From Parvularculaceae bacterium (GTDB lineage: Bacteria > Pseudomonadota > Alphaproteobacteria > Caulobacterales > Parvularculaceae): 64,000 nt of DNA. Of the stretch, positions 9,039 through 18,371 are shown piece after piece. The stretch is from NCBI GenBank assembly GCA_021776475.1, contig JAJFFV010000005.1, forward strand, positions 1,054,001 through 1,118,000, read 5' to 3'. Each line of letters starts with the position of its first letter. The stretch's first letter is position 1. The notes beneath the pieces are model-generated. The model saw nothing but the letters and a program-made list of their open reading frames with translations. It was not told where the DNA came from and did no database searches. Made by a program: the position numbers and the translations under genes.

Positions 9039-9704
9039 CTACTCAACTGGCGCGGTTTCGCTCGTTGCTTCTTCAATCATCTCGCCACCGGAATCCTCGG
9101 CTTGATCAGTCACAGCAACTTCAACCGGCGTTGGTTCCGGGAAAGCGACAGGACTGTCAGCTTGCGTCTGAAGATAAGCTAAGATGTCCGCGCGTTTTGC
9201 CGGTTTGCGGATTTTTTGGGCCATGCTGGTGCCAGGAACATAAGACTTCGAGTTTTCGATATAGGCGTCGATCCGGTCATAAGACCATGTCCCACCTAGC
9301 CCCTGCAAGGCGCTGGAATACGCAAAACCAGGCACTGTTGCGACCCCTCGTCCGACAATACCATAAAGATTTGGGCCAGTACCATTTGCACCACCTTGCT
9401 CAAACGTGTGGCAGCTGCGACAGATCGCAGCGCTTTTGTCACCCTTGGCTGAACTGGCGGCGGCAAGCAGTGTGCCGAGGTCGATTTCAGGCGCCGCCGC
9501 TGCCGCGCTTCCTTCCATGGAAAATGCGATGGGATAGGCAAGACCAAGTGGATTTGCTTCGTCCTGTGCCTCGTCGCCATGACCGCCACCATGATGCGAG
9601 CCGCCAGGGTAAAAAGTACCCACTAATATCGGCAGACCAAAAAACAGCAGCAATACGGTCAATATCGCGCCGAAGATCTTGTTTACGAATAATGGGTCCT
9701 TCAT
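9039..9704 (-). CDS. Membrane-anchored cytochrome c
   Basis: A single-heme class I cytochrome c held by an uncleaved N-terminal anchor, resembling CycM/cytochrome c552 of alphaproteobacteria that feeds aa3-type oxidase. From the ATG at 9704 it has 221 residues. A membrane helix spans about 8-30, followed by a His/Gly-rich linker (SHHGGGHGDEAQDEA) and the heme site CRSCH at 95-99. GTGPNLYGIVGR and the likely axial Met in PGTSMAQKI follow, then an acidic Pro/Val/Glu tail. An upstream in-frame start at 9743 would put 13 charged residues before the helix and is less likely. It diverges from pheA, a common arrangement in this class. Confidence 0.88.
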   Translation of the reverse strand: MKDPLFVNKIFGAILTVLLLFFGLPILVGTFYPGGSHHGGGHGDEAQDEANPLGLAYPIAFSMEGSAAAAAPEIDLGTLLAAASSAKGDKSAAICRSCHTFEQGGANGTGPNLYGIVGRGVATVPGFAYSSALQGLGGTWSYDRIDAYIENSKSYVPGTSMAQKIRKPAKRADILAYLQTQADSPVAFPEPTPVEVAVTDQAEDSGGEMIEEATSETAPVE

Positions 9705-9855
9705 GGATCTCGCCCTATCGTCTTTGGGGTGCCAGTGCACCACCTGCCAATCGCATTTTGGGCGTGTTTAAAGGCCTTCCCCATAATTGGCAACACACTT
9801 GCACTTATCCCTCTATTCTTTATTGAATTTGCTTCTTTAAGAACGGAGCCGTTGA

Positions 9856-10701
9856 ATGGCCGCTGGTCAAATCGCATTTCAAGGTGAGCAGGGAGCTTTT
9901 TCCGAAGTAGCCTGCGGGTTGTATGCCCCCTCGTTAACACCAATGCCATGCGCCACATTCGAGGATGTATTTGAGGCTGTCACAACGGGTACCGCGGCGC
10001 AGGCGATGGTGCCTGTGGAAAACTCCCTGGCAGGTCGCGTCTCCGATATTCATCACCTCCTGCCAGAGACCAGCCTTCACATTATTGCTGAGCATTTTCT
10101 GCCGGTGCAGCATCAGCTTCTGGCAATCAAGGGTGCCGATCCGGCGAAACTCAAAATTGTACGATCGCATGCCATGGCGCTTGGTCAGTGTCGCGGCATC
10201 ATCTCACGCCGCGGGCTGAAACCGGAGATCGCCGGCGACACCGCTGGTGCTGCCCGTCAGCTGTCAGAAAGCGGCGAGGATGATGTGGCTGTGATTGCGT
10301 CCTCGCTCGCCGCCAGAAATTATGGGCTCGCCATCATTGAAGAAAATGTCGAAGACGCTGGGCATAACACGACGCGTTTTTTATCAATGGCTGGCCAGCC
10401 TGACGATGCAACGTTGAAAGACGGTGATGTTGTTACCAGTTTTGTCTTCCAGGTACGGAATATTCCCGCAGCGCTTTACAAAGCGATGGGCGGGTTTGCA
10501 ACGAACGGCGTGAACATGACCAAGCTGGAAAGTTATCAGCGGGATGGAGAGTTCACTGCAACCATGTTCTACGCTGATATAGAAGGGCACCCAGACTCAA
10601 AGCCGGTACGGCTCGCCCTTGAAGAGCTTGGTTTCTTTTCGTCATCTCTGAAAATTCTCGGTGTCTACAAGGCCGACCCCTTTCGCAAAGGGCGGGCATA
10701 G
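9856..10701 (+). CDS. pheA: Prephenate dehydratase
   Basis: Converts prephenate to phenylpyruvate in phenylalanine synthesis. The 281-residue monofunctional enzyme has the PDT domain at about 4-180. This includes the substrate-contact region VPVENSLAGRV and the TRF motif in GHNTTRFLSM. A C-terminal ACT domain (about 193-275) carries NIPAAL and LESYQR, corresponding to the GALV and ESRP phenylalanine-sensing motifs, so feedback inhibition by Phe is expected. A GGAG ribosome site precedes the ATG. There is no chorismate mutase domain. Confidence 0.95.
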   Translation: MAAGQIAFQGEQGAFSEVACGLYAPSLTPMPCATFEDVFEAVTTGTAAQAMVPVENSLAGRVSDIHHLLPETSLHIIAEHFLPVQHQLLAIKGADPAKLKIVRSHAMALGQCRGIISRRGLKPEIAGDTAGAARQLSESGEDDVAVIASSLAARNYGLAIIEENVEDAGHNTTRFLSMAGQPDDATLKDGDVVTSFVFQVRNIPAALYKAMGGFATNGVNMTKLESYQRDGEFTATMFYADIEGHPDSKPVRLALEELGFFSSSLKILGVYKADPFRKGRA

Positions 10702-10905
10702 ATCGTCTCAACCGAGTAACATCGCGGTAGCCAAGCAATCTGTGATCACTTGATCAAGAGCAGCTTCGAGCCAGGTCCAAGCGATCTTTTCCAACCGCAG
10801 TCCCAACTGCATGAATTTATTGCGTCGCACACGGGCAACCAATACTCCTGACAACCGGACTTGTGGCGCAACCGCCACGTCAACGGAATAAGAGAGGAAA
10901 TGCTT

Positions 10906-11364
10906 ATGCATGTCGTGAAACCCGCCGATCTTGCCTCAATGAAAGGTCAGGAGATTGGCGTTTCTGACTGGGTCGAGATAAGCCAGGAGCGCATCAATGC
11001 TTTCGCCGACTGTACTGAAGATCATCAGTTTATCCATGTCGACGAGGCCGCCGCCAAGCAAACGCCCTTTGGCGGCACCGTCGCACACGGGTTTTTGTCG
11101 CTGTCGATGCTGTCAAAAATAGCCTACGGCACGGCCATCGGCCTCGAAGGAATGGTGATGGGCGTTAATTACGGTTTTGAGAAAATCCGCTTCCTCCAAC
11201 CTGTCCGTGCGGGCAAGAAGATCCGTGGTCGCTTTGTCCTCAAGGATGCAGTCGAGAAAAAACCCGGCCAGTGGATATTATCTTACGATGTCTCTGTCGA
11301 AATTGAGGGCCAGGATAAACCGGCCTTGATCGCTGAATGGCTGACCATGCAGATGGTAGGATGA
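10906..11364 (+). CDS. MaoC family (R)-specific enoyl-CoA hydratase
   Basis: A hot-dog fold hydratase that adds water to 2-enoyl-CoA. From the ATG at 10906 it has 152 residues. The hydratase-2 motif is clear: D-x(4)-H in FADCTEDHQFIHVDEAAA, with FGGTVAHGFLSLSML after it. The frame extends to 10861 and to another ATG at 10900, but GAGAGGAA at 10890-10897 gives good spacing only for 10906. The stop overlaps the SDR start (ATGA at 11361), so this is the first gene of a beta-oxidation operon reaching 15848. Confidence 0.88.
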   Translation: MHVVKPADLASMKGQEIGVSDWVEISQERINAFADCTEDHQFIHVDEAAAKQTPFGGTVAHGFLSLSMLSKIAYGTAIGLEGMVMGVNYGFEKIRFLQPVRAGKKIRGRFVLKDAVEKKPGQWILSYDVSVEIEGQDKPALIAEWLTMQMVG

Positions 11365-12302
11365 GTACGGAAAAAAATATGAGTAAAATCCGATTTGACG
11401 ACAGGGTGGCAATCGTCACCGGTGCTGGTGCTGGCCTTGGTCGCTCTCATGCACTGGACCTTGCAAAGCGAGGTGCCAAAATAGTTGTGAATGATCTCGG
11501 CGCTGCAGTCGATGGCAGCGGTGGTTCGTCTACCGCCGCTGAAACCGTTGCAAAAGAAATCACCGCTGCCGGCGGCGAGGCAATTGCGCACGGCGCCGAT
11601 GTCACCTGCGCGGACGAAGTGCAGGATATGGTCGATCAAGCGATCGCCAAATGGGGTCGTATCGACATTCTCGTCAACAATGCCGGTATCCTGCGTGACA
11701 AGTCGTTCGCAAAGATGACGTTGCAGGATTTTGAATTGGTCTTGAATGTTCATCTCATGGGCTCGGTCACCTGCACCAGAGCCGTGTGGGAACATATGCG
11801 GGAGCGACAATATGGCCGGATCGCTCTGACCTCTTCGTCATCAGGTATCTATGGCAATTTTGGTCAGTCTAACTACGGCGCCGCCAAAATGGGCCTCGTC
11901 GGCTTGATGAATACTCTTCACATTGAAGGGGCCAAAAACAATATCCGGATCAACACCTTGTCACCGACCGCCGCAACAAGGATGACCGAGGGCCTGATCC
12001 CGCCAAATGCCCTTGCGCTGATGAATGTCGAAAGTGTCACGGCGGCTCTTGTCTATTTGGTCAGCGACGATGCCCCGTCGCGGCTTGTCTTGTGCGCTGG
12101 CGCCGGTGGATATGCTGCCACGCGGATTTATGAGACCGAAGGTATTTATCTGCCCCCGGAACACCAAAACGCTGATGGCGTCGCTGAGAATATTGATGCC
12201 ATCACCAACGCTGATGGACAGCACATGTATGAGCAAGGTGGTCAGCAGACAATGAAATTCCTGACGAAAGCAGCCGCCCATTTTGGCGTAAAACTCGGTT
12301 AA
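11361..12302 (+). CDS. SDR family 3-hydroxyacyl-CoA dehydrogenase (HSD17B4-like)
   Basis: An NAD(P)-dependent short-chain dehydrogenase resembling the dehydrogenase domain of peroxisomal multifunctional enzyme 2, likely oxidising 3-hydroxyacyl-CoA. The ATG at 11361 overlaps the MaoC stop and gives 313 residues; an alternative ATG lies at 11379. Visible features are the cofactor loop [12 protein letters not shown], the acidic VVNDLG, NNAG, the catalytic Ser in [10 protein letters not shown], and YGAAK (Tyr/Lys). The long loop after VVNDLG and the extended C-terminus match the HSD17B4-like branch rather than FabG. Pairing with a MaoC hydratase mirrors the fused eukaryotic enzyme. Confidence 0.88.
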   Translation: MSTEKNMSKIRFDDRVAIVTGAGAGLGRSHALDLAKRGAKIVVNDLGAAVDGSGGSSTAAETVAKEITAAGGEAIAHGADVTCADEVQDMVDQAIAKWGRIDILVNNAGILRDKSFAKMTLQDFELVLNVHLMGSVTCTRAVWEHMRERQYGRIALTSSSSGIYGNFGQSNYGAAKMGLVGLMNTLHIEGAKNNIRINTLSPTAATRMTEGLIPPNALALMNVESVTAALVYLVSDDAPSRLVLCAGAGGYAATRIYETEGIYLPPEHQNADGVAENIDAITNADGQHMYEQGGQQTMKFLTKAAAHFGVKLG

Positions 12303-12313
12303 AGGAGATATCC

Positions 12314-13489
12314 ATGCGCGAAGCCGTAATCGTATCAACCGCCCGCACTCCGATCGGCAAGGCCTATCGAGGCGCGTTCAACAACACACCGTCCCCAACC
12401 CTTGCGGGTCATGCGATTAAACACGCAGTGGAACGCGCGAAAATCGACGGCGGCGAAATTGATGATGTTATCATCGGGGCCGCCTTGCAACAGGGGGTGC
12501 AGGTTACGATCGGCCGCAACGCCGCCCTGCGGGCAGGGTTGCCGGTCACCGTCCCGGGCATGAGCGTTGATCGTCAGTGTGCATCAGGGATGATGGCCAT
12601 CGGCATGGCTGCCAAACAGATTATCGCTGACGGACAACAGATTGTTGTCGGCGGCGGCGTTGAAAGCATCTCGATGGTACAGACACTGGAAATGCGGGTT
12701 GCCGCGGATCCGGAACTCGTTGCGATGCACCCGAATGCCTACATCCAGATGATCGACACCGCTGAAATCGTCGCCAAAAAATACGAAGTGTCGCGCACGA
12801 TGCAGGATGAATACTCCCTGCAGTCGCAACAACGCACGCACGCTGCGCAACAGGCTGGCGCCTTCAATGATGAGATCGTACCGCTGGCATCAACCATGAT
12901 GATGAAGAACAAGGAGACCGGCGAGGTTTCCTCGCACGAGGTTACGCTCGACAAAGATGAAGGAAATCGCCACGAGACAACCCTTGAAGGATTAAACGGT
13001 CTCCAGCCGGTACGCGGCGAGGGGTTTTGCATCACAGCCGGGAACGCCTCCCAGCTTTCCGATGGGGCCTCTGCTGCTGTTCTGATGGAAGCAAAGGAAG
13101 CCGCAAAGCGCGGGCTCCAGCCTCTCGGCATTTATCGTGGCATCGCCGTTGCCGGTCTTGAACCTGAAGAAATGGGCATTGGCCCGGTCTTCGCGGTGCC
13201 GAAACTTCTTAAGACACACGGTCTGAAAGTTGACGACATCGGCCTGTGGGAACTGAACGAAGCGTTTGCGGTACAGGTGATTTATTGCCGTGACAAACTT
13301 GGTATTCCGGACGCGCGCCTGAACGTTAGTGGCGGTGCCATTTCTATCGGTCACCCATACGGCATGTCAGGTGCTCGAATGGTTGGTCATGCCTTGATCG
13401 AGGGCAAGAGGCGCGGCGCAAAATACGTCGTCTGCACCATGTGTGTAGGCGGTGGCATGGGGGCCGCAGGCCTTTTCGAAATAGCTTAA
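12314..13489 (+). CDS. Acetyl-CoA C-acyltransferase (thiolase)
   Basis: Catalyses CoA-dependent cleavage of 3-ketoacyl-CoA, the last step of a beta-oxidation round. The 391-residue protein has the acylated Cys89 in [13 protein letters not shown], His347 in [10 protein letters not shown] and the second active-site Cys377 in [13 protein letters not shown], all standard. An AAAGGAGATAT ribosome site precedes the ATG. It lies 11 nt after the SDR and 15 nt before the first acyl-CoA dehydrogenase. Confidence 0.95.
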   Translation: MREAVIVSTARTPIGKAYRGAFNNTPSPTLAGHAIKHAVERAKIDGGEIDDVIIGAALQQGVQVTIGRNAALRAGLPVTVPGMSVDRQCASGMMAIGMAAKQIIADGQQIVVGGGVESISMVQTLEMRVAADPELVAMHPNAYIQMIDTAEIVAKKYEVSRTMQDEYSLQSQQRTHAAQQAGAFNDEIVPLASTMMMKNKETGEVSSHEVTLDKDEGNRHETTLEGLNGLQPVRGEGFCITAGNASQLSDGASAAVLMEAKEAAKRGLQPLGIYRGIAVAGLEPEEMGIGPVFAVPKLLKTHGLKVDDIGLWELNEAFAVQVIYCRDKLGIPDARLNVSGGAISIGHPYGMSGARMVGHALIEGKRRGAKYVVCTMCVGGGMGAAGLFEIA

Positions 13490-13504
13490 TCAGGAGGTAT
13501 ACTG

Positions 13505-14677
13505 ATGTCCGATGCTCTTGATAAATTCAAATCTGAAACCCGCGCCTGGCTGCAGGAAAACTGCCCGGAGGAAATGCGTGGGCCCTTGCGCCTCGACAGG
13601 GATGCGTGTTGGGGCGGTAGGAAATGGACGTTCAAGAGCGATGCTCAGAAGGTCTGGCTGGAGCGCATGGCAGCTAAAGGCTGGACAGTACCGGAATGGC
13701 CGAAAGAATATGGCGGCGGCGGTCTGTCCAAGGACGAGGCTAAGATCCTTCGTTCCGAGATGAAAAAAATCAAGGCGTACCCGCCGCTCTCTTCTTTCGG
13801 CATCTGGATGCTCGGGCCTGCGCTTTTGAAATATGGTACCGAAGACCAAAAGCTTGAACATCTGCCGAAAATCGCCCGCGGCGAGATCCGTTGGGCGCAG
13901 GGATATTCAGAGCCGAACGCGGGTTCTGATCTTGCCTCCCTCGCCACTAAATGCGAAGATCAAGGTGATCATTATCTCGTGACAGGTCAGAAAGTCTGGA
14001 CGTCCTACGCCGATGAAGCGGACTGGATCTTCGTGCTTGTACGGACCGATTTTAGTGCAAAAAAACATGAAGGCATCAGTTTTATACTGGTCGACATGGA
14101 TCAACCGGGTGTCACGGCGAAACCGATCAAGCTAATCTCTGGCAACTCTCCCTTCTGCGAAACATTTTTTGATGCCGCCCGCGCTGAAAAACACAATTTG
14201 GTCAGCGACGTTAACAAGGGCTGGTCGGTCGCCAAATACCTATTGACGCACGAGCGTGAAATGATTTCCGGCTTTGGCGGTGATGTCATGCGACCGATGG
14301 GCGATATTGCCGCCCAGCAGATTGGCCTTGACGATCAAGGACGGCTCGCGGATTCAATGTTGCGCTCTGATGTGGCGCGCATGGAAATCGATGGCATCGC
14401 CTTCATGGCAACGATGGAGCGCATCAAGGATGAGGCAAAAGCCGGTCAGGGCGTCGGCGCTAATTCATCCATGCTCAAATATTACGGCACTGAACTGAAC
14501 AAACGCCGACTTGAGTTGATGATGAACAGCGCCGGTTGTGATGGCCTTGAGTGGGGCGCCGAAGGCGATGTGGCCGCCGCCTGGTTGCGCACCAAGGGAA
14601 ACTCTATTGAAGGTGGCACTTCAGAAGTACAATTGAACATTATCTCTAAGCGCATTCTCGACCTGCCGGGTGCATAA
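13505..14677 (+). CDS. Acyl-CoA dehydrogenase (FadE-like, subunit with catalytic Glu)
   Basis: A flavin-dependent alpha,beta-dehydrogenase of acyl-CoA (390 residues). Recognisable elements are the middle-domain FAD segment GYSEPNAGSDLASL, then VTGQKVWTSYADEADW, and the C-terminal EGGTSEVQLNIISKRIL, where a Glu occupies the region of the MCAD catalytic base. It is followed 31 nt later by a second, dissimilar acyl-CoA dehydrogenase lacking that Glu. Such pairs form alpha2beta2 enzymes in steroid side-chain catabolism, so the two genes may encode one heteromer (inference). Confidence 0.9.
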   Translation: MSDALDKFKSETRAWLQENCPEEMRGPLRLDRDACWGGRKWTFKSDAQKVWLERMAAKGWTVPEWPKEYGGGGLSKDEAKILRSEMKKIKAYPPLSSFGIWMLGPALLKYGTEDQKLEHLPKIARGEIRWAQGYSEPNAGSDLASLATKCEDQGDHYLVTGQKVWTSYADEADWIFVLVRTDFSAKKHEGISFILVDMDQPGVTAKPIKLISGNSPFCETFFDAARAEKHNLVSDVNKGWSVAKYLLTHEREMISGFGGDVMRPMGDIAAQQIGLDDQGRLADSMLRSDVARMEIDGIAFMATMERIKDEAKAGQGVGANSSMLKYYGTELNKRRLELMMNSAGCDGLEWGAEGDVAAAWLRTKGNSIEGGTSEVQLNIISKRILDLPGA

Positions 14678-14708
14678 ACAGAATTGATTTAGATGAGGAA
14701 CATCTGTC

Positions 14709-15848
14709 ATGGCGATGGTGTTGAATGAAGAACAGGAAATGTTGCGTGATGCTGCCAGAGGCTTTTTGGCGGACAATGCACCGGTAAGACAGCTTCGTCG
14801 ATTGCGTGACGAAAACAATCCGGACGGTTTCGACCGTGAAACCTGGACGGCGATGGCTGCGATGGGCTGGACCGGTGTCCTCGTACCGGAAGATCATGAC
14901 GGCGTCGCGATGGGCTACCAGGCAGCAGGGTTGATCGCCGAAGAAATGGGCCGCACCCTGACGGCATCCCCCTACCTGTCAACCGCAATCATGGGTGCGA
15001 CAGCATTATCAAAATTCGGCTCGGACAGCCAGAAAACTGAGTGGTTGCAACGGCTGGCGACAGGTGACGCATTCCTGGCCGTGGCCGTCGATGAAGGCCG
15101 CAAGCATGCACCATCGACGGTTTCGACCAAAGCTGAACGCTCCGGCAATGGCTTTAAACTCGATGGCACAAAAACATTTGTCGCTGATGGATCGGTCGCT
15201 GACGGGTTAATCGTCTCGGCTCGCACCGAAGGCGCAGAAAACGACGAGGATGGAATCACCCTGTTCCTGGTGCCGCGCGATGCGGACGGCGTGTCTGCGG
15301 AGCGAAAATCAATGGTCGATAGCCGTAACTCTGCGACGATCAAACTGGAAGGTGTCGAGCTGACAGCTGATGCTGTCATCGGGGAAGTAGATGGGGGGCA
15401 TAAACCGCTCGAGCAGATATTGAATGCCGGCCGCGCCGGGCTCGCCGCGGAGATGTCGGGGTCCGCGCAGGAATGCCTCTCTCAAACAGTAAGTTACCTG
15501 CAGGAGCGCAAACAGTTCGGCCAGACCATCGGATCATTTCAGGCGCTGCAGCATCGCGCCAGCCATCTCTACTCGGAAATTGAACTTGCTAAATCAATTG
15601 TGATGAAGTCCTTGCAAATGCTTGATATAGCACCGGAGATGGCAACGTTGATGGTTTCAGCTGCCAAGGCCAAACTCGGACAGGTCGCACAACTCTCCGC
15701 CCAAGAAGCAATTCAGATGCATGGAGGTATCGGTATGACAGATGAATTCGATATCGGTTTCTTCATCAAACGGATCAGGGTTGCCGAAGCTCTGTATGGT
15801 GACACGAATTTCCACACCGAACGCTATGCGCAGATCAGAGGGTTTTAG
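14709..15848 (+). CDS. Acyl-CoA dehydrogenase family protein, likely partner subunit
   Basis: The second acyl-CoA dehydrogenase of the operon (379 residues), with an N-terminal helical domain, a middle domain and the C-terminal motif IQMHGGIGMTDEFDIGFFIK. Where MCAD has the base Glu in YEGT, this protein reads LYGDTNFHTE, so the Glu is replaced. The FAD-binding segment of the middle domain is also less canonical than in its neighbour. A partner role in a heteromeric dehydrogenase is the simplest reading. It closes the operon, which is followed by about 200 bp without a gene before the convergent cytochrome gene. Confidence 0.88.
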   Translation: MAMVLNEEQEMLRDAARGFLADNAPVRQLRRLRDENNPDGFDRETWTAMAAMGWTGVLVPEDHDGVAMGYQAAGLIAEEMGRTLTASPYLSTAIMGATALSKFGSDSQKTEWLQRLATGDAFLAVAVDEGRKHAPSTVSTKAERSGNGFKLDGTKTFVADGSVADGLIVSARTEGAENDEDGITLFLVPRDADGVSAERKSMVDSRNSATIKLEGVELTADAVIGEVDGGHKPLEQILNAGRAGLAAEMSGSAQECLSQTVSYLQERKQFGQTIGSFQALQHRASHLYSEIELAKSIVMKSLQMLDIAPEMATLMVSAAKAKLGQVAQLSAQEAIQMHGGIGMTDEFDIGFFIKRIRVAEALYGDTNFHTERYAQIRGF

Positions 15849-16057
15849 ATCGATACATCTCAACTACCATGGTCCAGGATTTCGGCAGCAGTCAGTCCAA
15901 ACCTTCAGGGTCCAAAAAAGCGATTGCTATCTTGACTAGCGTTTTGGCGGACATCCGGCGATTGAGACCACGACCTGAAGCGTTGACTAAAAGCCGCCGT
16001 CGATTTGCAATCGATGGCAGTATCTGCGGTGCTCCAAGAGTTCGTCTTATCTGTGTC

Positions 16058-16663
16058 CTACTGCTCGACGCCCTCGTCCATCTTTGGAATCTTGCTTCCG
16101 CGCTTGGCATACTCTTCCCAATTGCCAGTGATCCAGAAACGGTCATCGAGGAACCAGGTTTGCATTTCCTGGCCAACGGCTGCGAGTGTGAACAACGCCT
16201 GTTCATCCGGGCTCGCGGCAAATGCAGCAAGATCAGCAATATCCTGCGCGTCCAGCTCGATCGTGTAACCGAGTTCGATCGACTGCAATTGTGTCATAGC
16301 TGAGGCGCCGCGCCACATGCGCGAAGAAAATACCAGCGGATTAATTGCCTCGGCTGCCTTGAACGCAGTAAGGTCCGGCGCCGCCCGACCGCCGATACCA
16401 TTGACCTGATGACAGATGACGCAGCCCTTGAGCGCAAACAAGATGCGCCCACGCCGCGCGTTCATATCAGGCATAACCGCTTGAACTGGCGTCGGTGCCT
16501 GCGTCAAGCCTACGCTTTCCGGATGAACGTCAAATACCTCTTCTTCTGGTATCTCAACCATAGCGTCGGCACCAACGCTCGTCGTCTCATCGCCGCTCCC
16601 GCACGAGACAGTTATCAAGCCGAGCGCAGCGGCCGCAAACATTAATCCAGTGGGTGATTTCAT
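16058..16663 (-). CDS. c-type cytochrome lipoprotein
   Basis: A 201-residue secreted lipoprotein with one heme c. The lipobox TVSC gives Cys21. An acidic linker follows, then CVICH at 81-85 with GIGGRAAPDL after it. A Met-containing stretch (SSRMWRGASAMTQL) may supply the distal ligand. The last 40 residues are Trp-rich and not part of a classic cytochrome fold. Its redox partner is unknown. It converges with the acyl-CoA dehydrogenase operon and is not obviously linked to the pyrimidine operon on its other side. Confidence 0.82.
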   Translation of the reverse strand: MKSPTGLMFAAAALGLITVSCGSGDETTSVGADAMVEIPEEEVFDVHPESVGLTQAPTPVQAVMPDMNARRGRILFALKGCVICHQVNGIGGRAAPDLTAFKAAEAINPLVFSSRMWRGASAMTQLQSIELGYTIELDAQDIADLAAFAASPDEQALFTLAAVGQEMQTWFLDDRFWITGNWEEYAKRGSKIPKMDEGVEQ

Positions 16664-16687
16664 CAGGTGTCTCCATTGTGAAAATAA

Positions 16688-16896
16688 TCAGTTTTGACGA
16701 AGGCGCGCGCGACATATGTCATGTACAAAATCCGCGGCAATTTCGAAAGACTTGTGGGCATTCTTGGAGTTGAATCTTTTAAGATGATGCCGGGGGCTAT
16801 CCCAGTAGTTGATCCGGCAGGGCACGCCGGCTTTTTTGGCATTCTCAACGATACGCACGGCATCGTCAAAACGCATATCGAGACGCAACGATATCT
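16688..16896 (-). pseudogene. C-terminal remnant of an alpha/beta hydrolase (HSL-like)
   Basis: About 65 codons on the minus strand read like the last part of a hormone-sensitive-lipase-type hydrolase: an FDDAVRIVENAKKAGVP helix, a YWDSPRHH segment at the place of the catalytic His (usually WxxMxH), and IAADFVHDI as the final helix. Upstream the frame meets a TAG stop at about 16903, and no start, GxSxG nucleophile or oxyanion motif is present. It therefore looks like a 5'-deleted, decayed gene. The family match is from memory of the pattern and is uncertain. Confidence 0.4.
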
Positions 16897-17053
16897 ATTC
16901 AATAAAATCAGATACTTAAGCACCCTACACGAGTCCCCTTGGCTGTGTTAAGGGGTCGGTTCAGCTGTCGTCGAGAACCGTTTGTCAAACTGGCGAGCGC
17001 GCGACAGATCACCTATAAGGGAAGGTCTTGATGGAGAGGGGTGAGAGCAAGAA

Positions 17054-18352
17054 ATGACAGGCCAAAATAATTCATTGATTGATCGACATCGGGCGGTCAT
17101 GCCGTCCTGGATCGCCCTTTATTATAATGACCCGATCCAGCTTATCCGCGGTGAAGGGCGACGGGTCTGGGACCAGGATGACCGCTGCTATCTCGATTTC
17201 TTCGGCGGCATTTTGACGACGATGACCGGATATGCCGTGCCGGAAGTGGTTGAGGCAATCCGTGACCAAGCCGACAAGATATTGCACTCCTCAACCTTGT
17301 ACCTGATAGATGCACAGATCGAACTTGCCGAAAAAATTGCTGAACTTTCAGGCATCCCTGATGCCAAGGTCTTCTTCACAAATTCCGGCAGCGAAGCAAA
17401 CGACACCGCCTTCATGCTGGCGACAGCTTATCGCCAGTCAAATCAGATACTGGCAATGCGCCATTCCTATCACGGGCGTTCCTTTTCAGCCGTGTCAACA
17501 ACCGGCACTTCATCCTGGTCGCCGTCATCCCTTTCTCCATTTAACGTCTCCTACGTTCATGGCGGCTACCGTTACCGAAGCCCGTTTCGTGACCTTCCGG
17601 ACGCAGAGTATATTGAAGCGTGCGTAGAGGATCTTGAAAATGTGCTCGATGTTGCAACTGCGGGTGATGTCGCCTGCCTGATCGCCGAACCGGTGCAAGG
17701 CGTTGGCGGGTTCGGCATGCCGCCGGATGGAATGTATGGGCGCTTCAACGAAGTGCTGAAAAAGCGCGGTATCCTGTTTATCTCCGACGAAGTCCAAACC
17801 GGCTGGGGCCGTACGGGTGATCATTTCTGGGGCTATCAGGCACATGGCTTCAAACCGGACATCATGACGTTTGCCAAAGGCCTCGGAAACGGTCTTGCCA
17901 TTGGCGGCCTTGTCGCCCGAAAGGAAATTATGGACTGCTTTCGGGCAAATTCGATCTCGACCTTCGGCGGCAACCCAATCGCGACACGCGGCGCGCTCGC
18001 AAACCTCAAATACCTGGAAGACAACAATTTACAACAAAACACTGCCGCACAGGGCAAGCGGTTCCTGGCCAAGTTAAGCGCGCTGGCGGAAACCTCGCCG
18101 ATCATCGGCGAGGTGCGCGGCAAGGGATTGATGATCGGGGTCGAGCTTGTTGGTCCCGACGGACGAACGCCGAATGTGGATGCTGTAGGCCGCGTGATGG
18201 AGGAAACCAAAGCTAACGGATTGCTTGTTGGTCGCGGCGGCTTCTACGCGAATGTCATTCGAATGGCACCACCGATGTCGGTTACAGAATCAGAAATTAA
18301 CGAGGGTTTTGAAATATTTGCGAACGCCATAAAAAAAGCCGCAGCGGCGTGA
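17054..18352 (+). CDS. Class III aminotransferase (beta-alanine/alanine-glyoxylate type)
   Basis: A PLP enzyme of fold type I, class III (432 residues). Motifs are TNSGSEANDTAF at 109-120, cofactor-ring Asp245 in ISDEVQTGWGRTG, and Schiff-base Lys275 in TFAKGLGNG. It is the first gene of the reductive pyrimidine operon. Its likely role is moving the amino group of beta-alanine or 3-aminoisobutyrate to pyruvate or glyoxylate, giving malonate or methylmalonate semialdehyde for the dehydrogenase at 21001. The exact acceptor cannot be read from sequence. The start has a GGGGTGAGAG site upstream. Confidence 0.88.
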   Translation: MTGQNNSLIDRHRAVMPSWIALYYNDPIQLIRGEGRRVWDQDDRCYLDFFGGILTTMTGYAVPEVVEAIRDQADKILHSSTLYLIDAQIELAEKIAELSGIPDAKVFFTNSGSEANDTAFMLATAYRQSNQILAMRHSYHGRSFSAVSTTGTSSWSPSSLSPFNVSYVHGGYRYRSPFRDLPDAEYIEACVEDLENVLDVATAGDVACLIAEPVQGVGGFGMPPDGMYGRFNEVLKKRGILFISDEVQTGWGRTGDHFWGYQAHGFKPDIMTFAKGLGNGLAIGGLVARKEIMDCFRANSISTFGGNPIATRGALANLKYLEDNNLQQNTAAQGKRFLAKLSALAETSPIIGEVRGKGLMIGVELVGPDGRTPNVDAVGRVMEETKANGLLVGRGGFYANVIRMAPPMSVTESEINEGFEIFANAIKKAAAA

Positions 18353-18371
18353 TGGGGATGGGAGTGGCCCG

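Noticed and set aside
10708-10911. A 67-codon minus-strand frame between pheA and the MaoC gene
   Set aside because: It has no family signature or ribosome site and overlaps the start of the MaoC gene; it is more likely chance.
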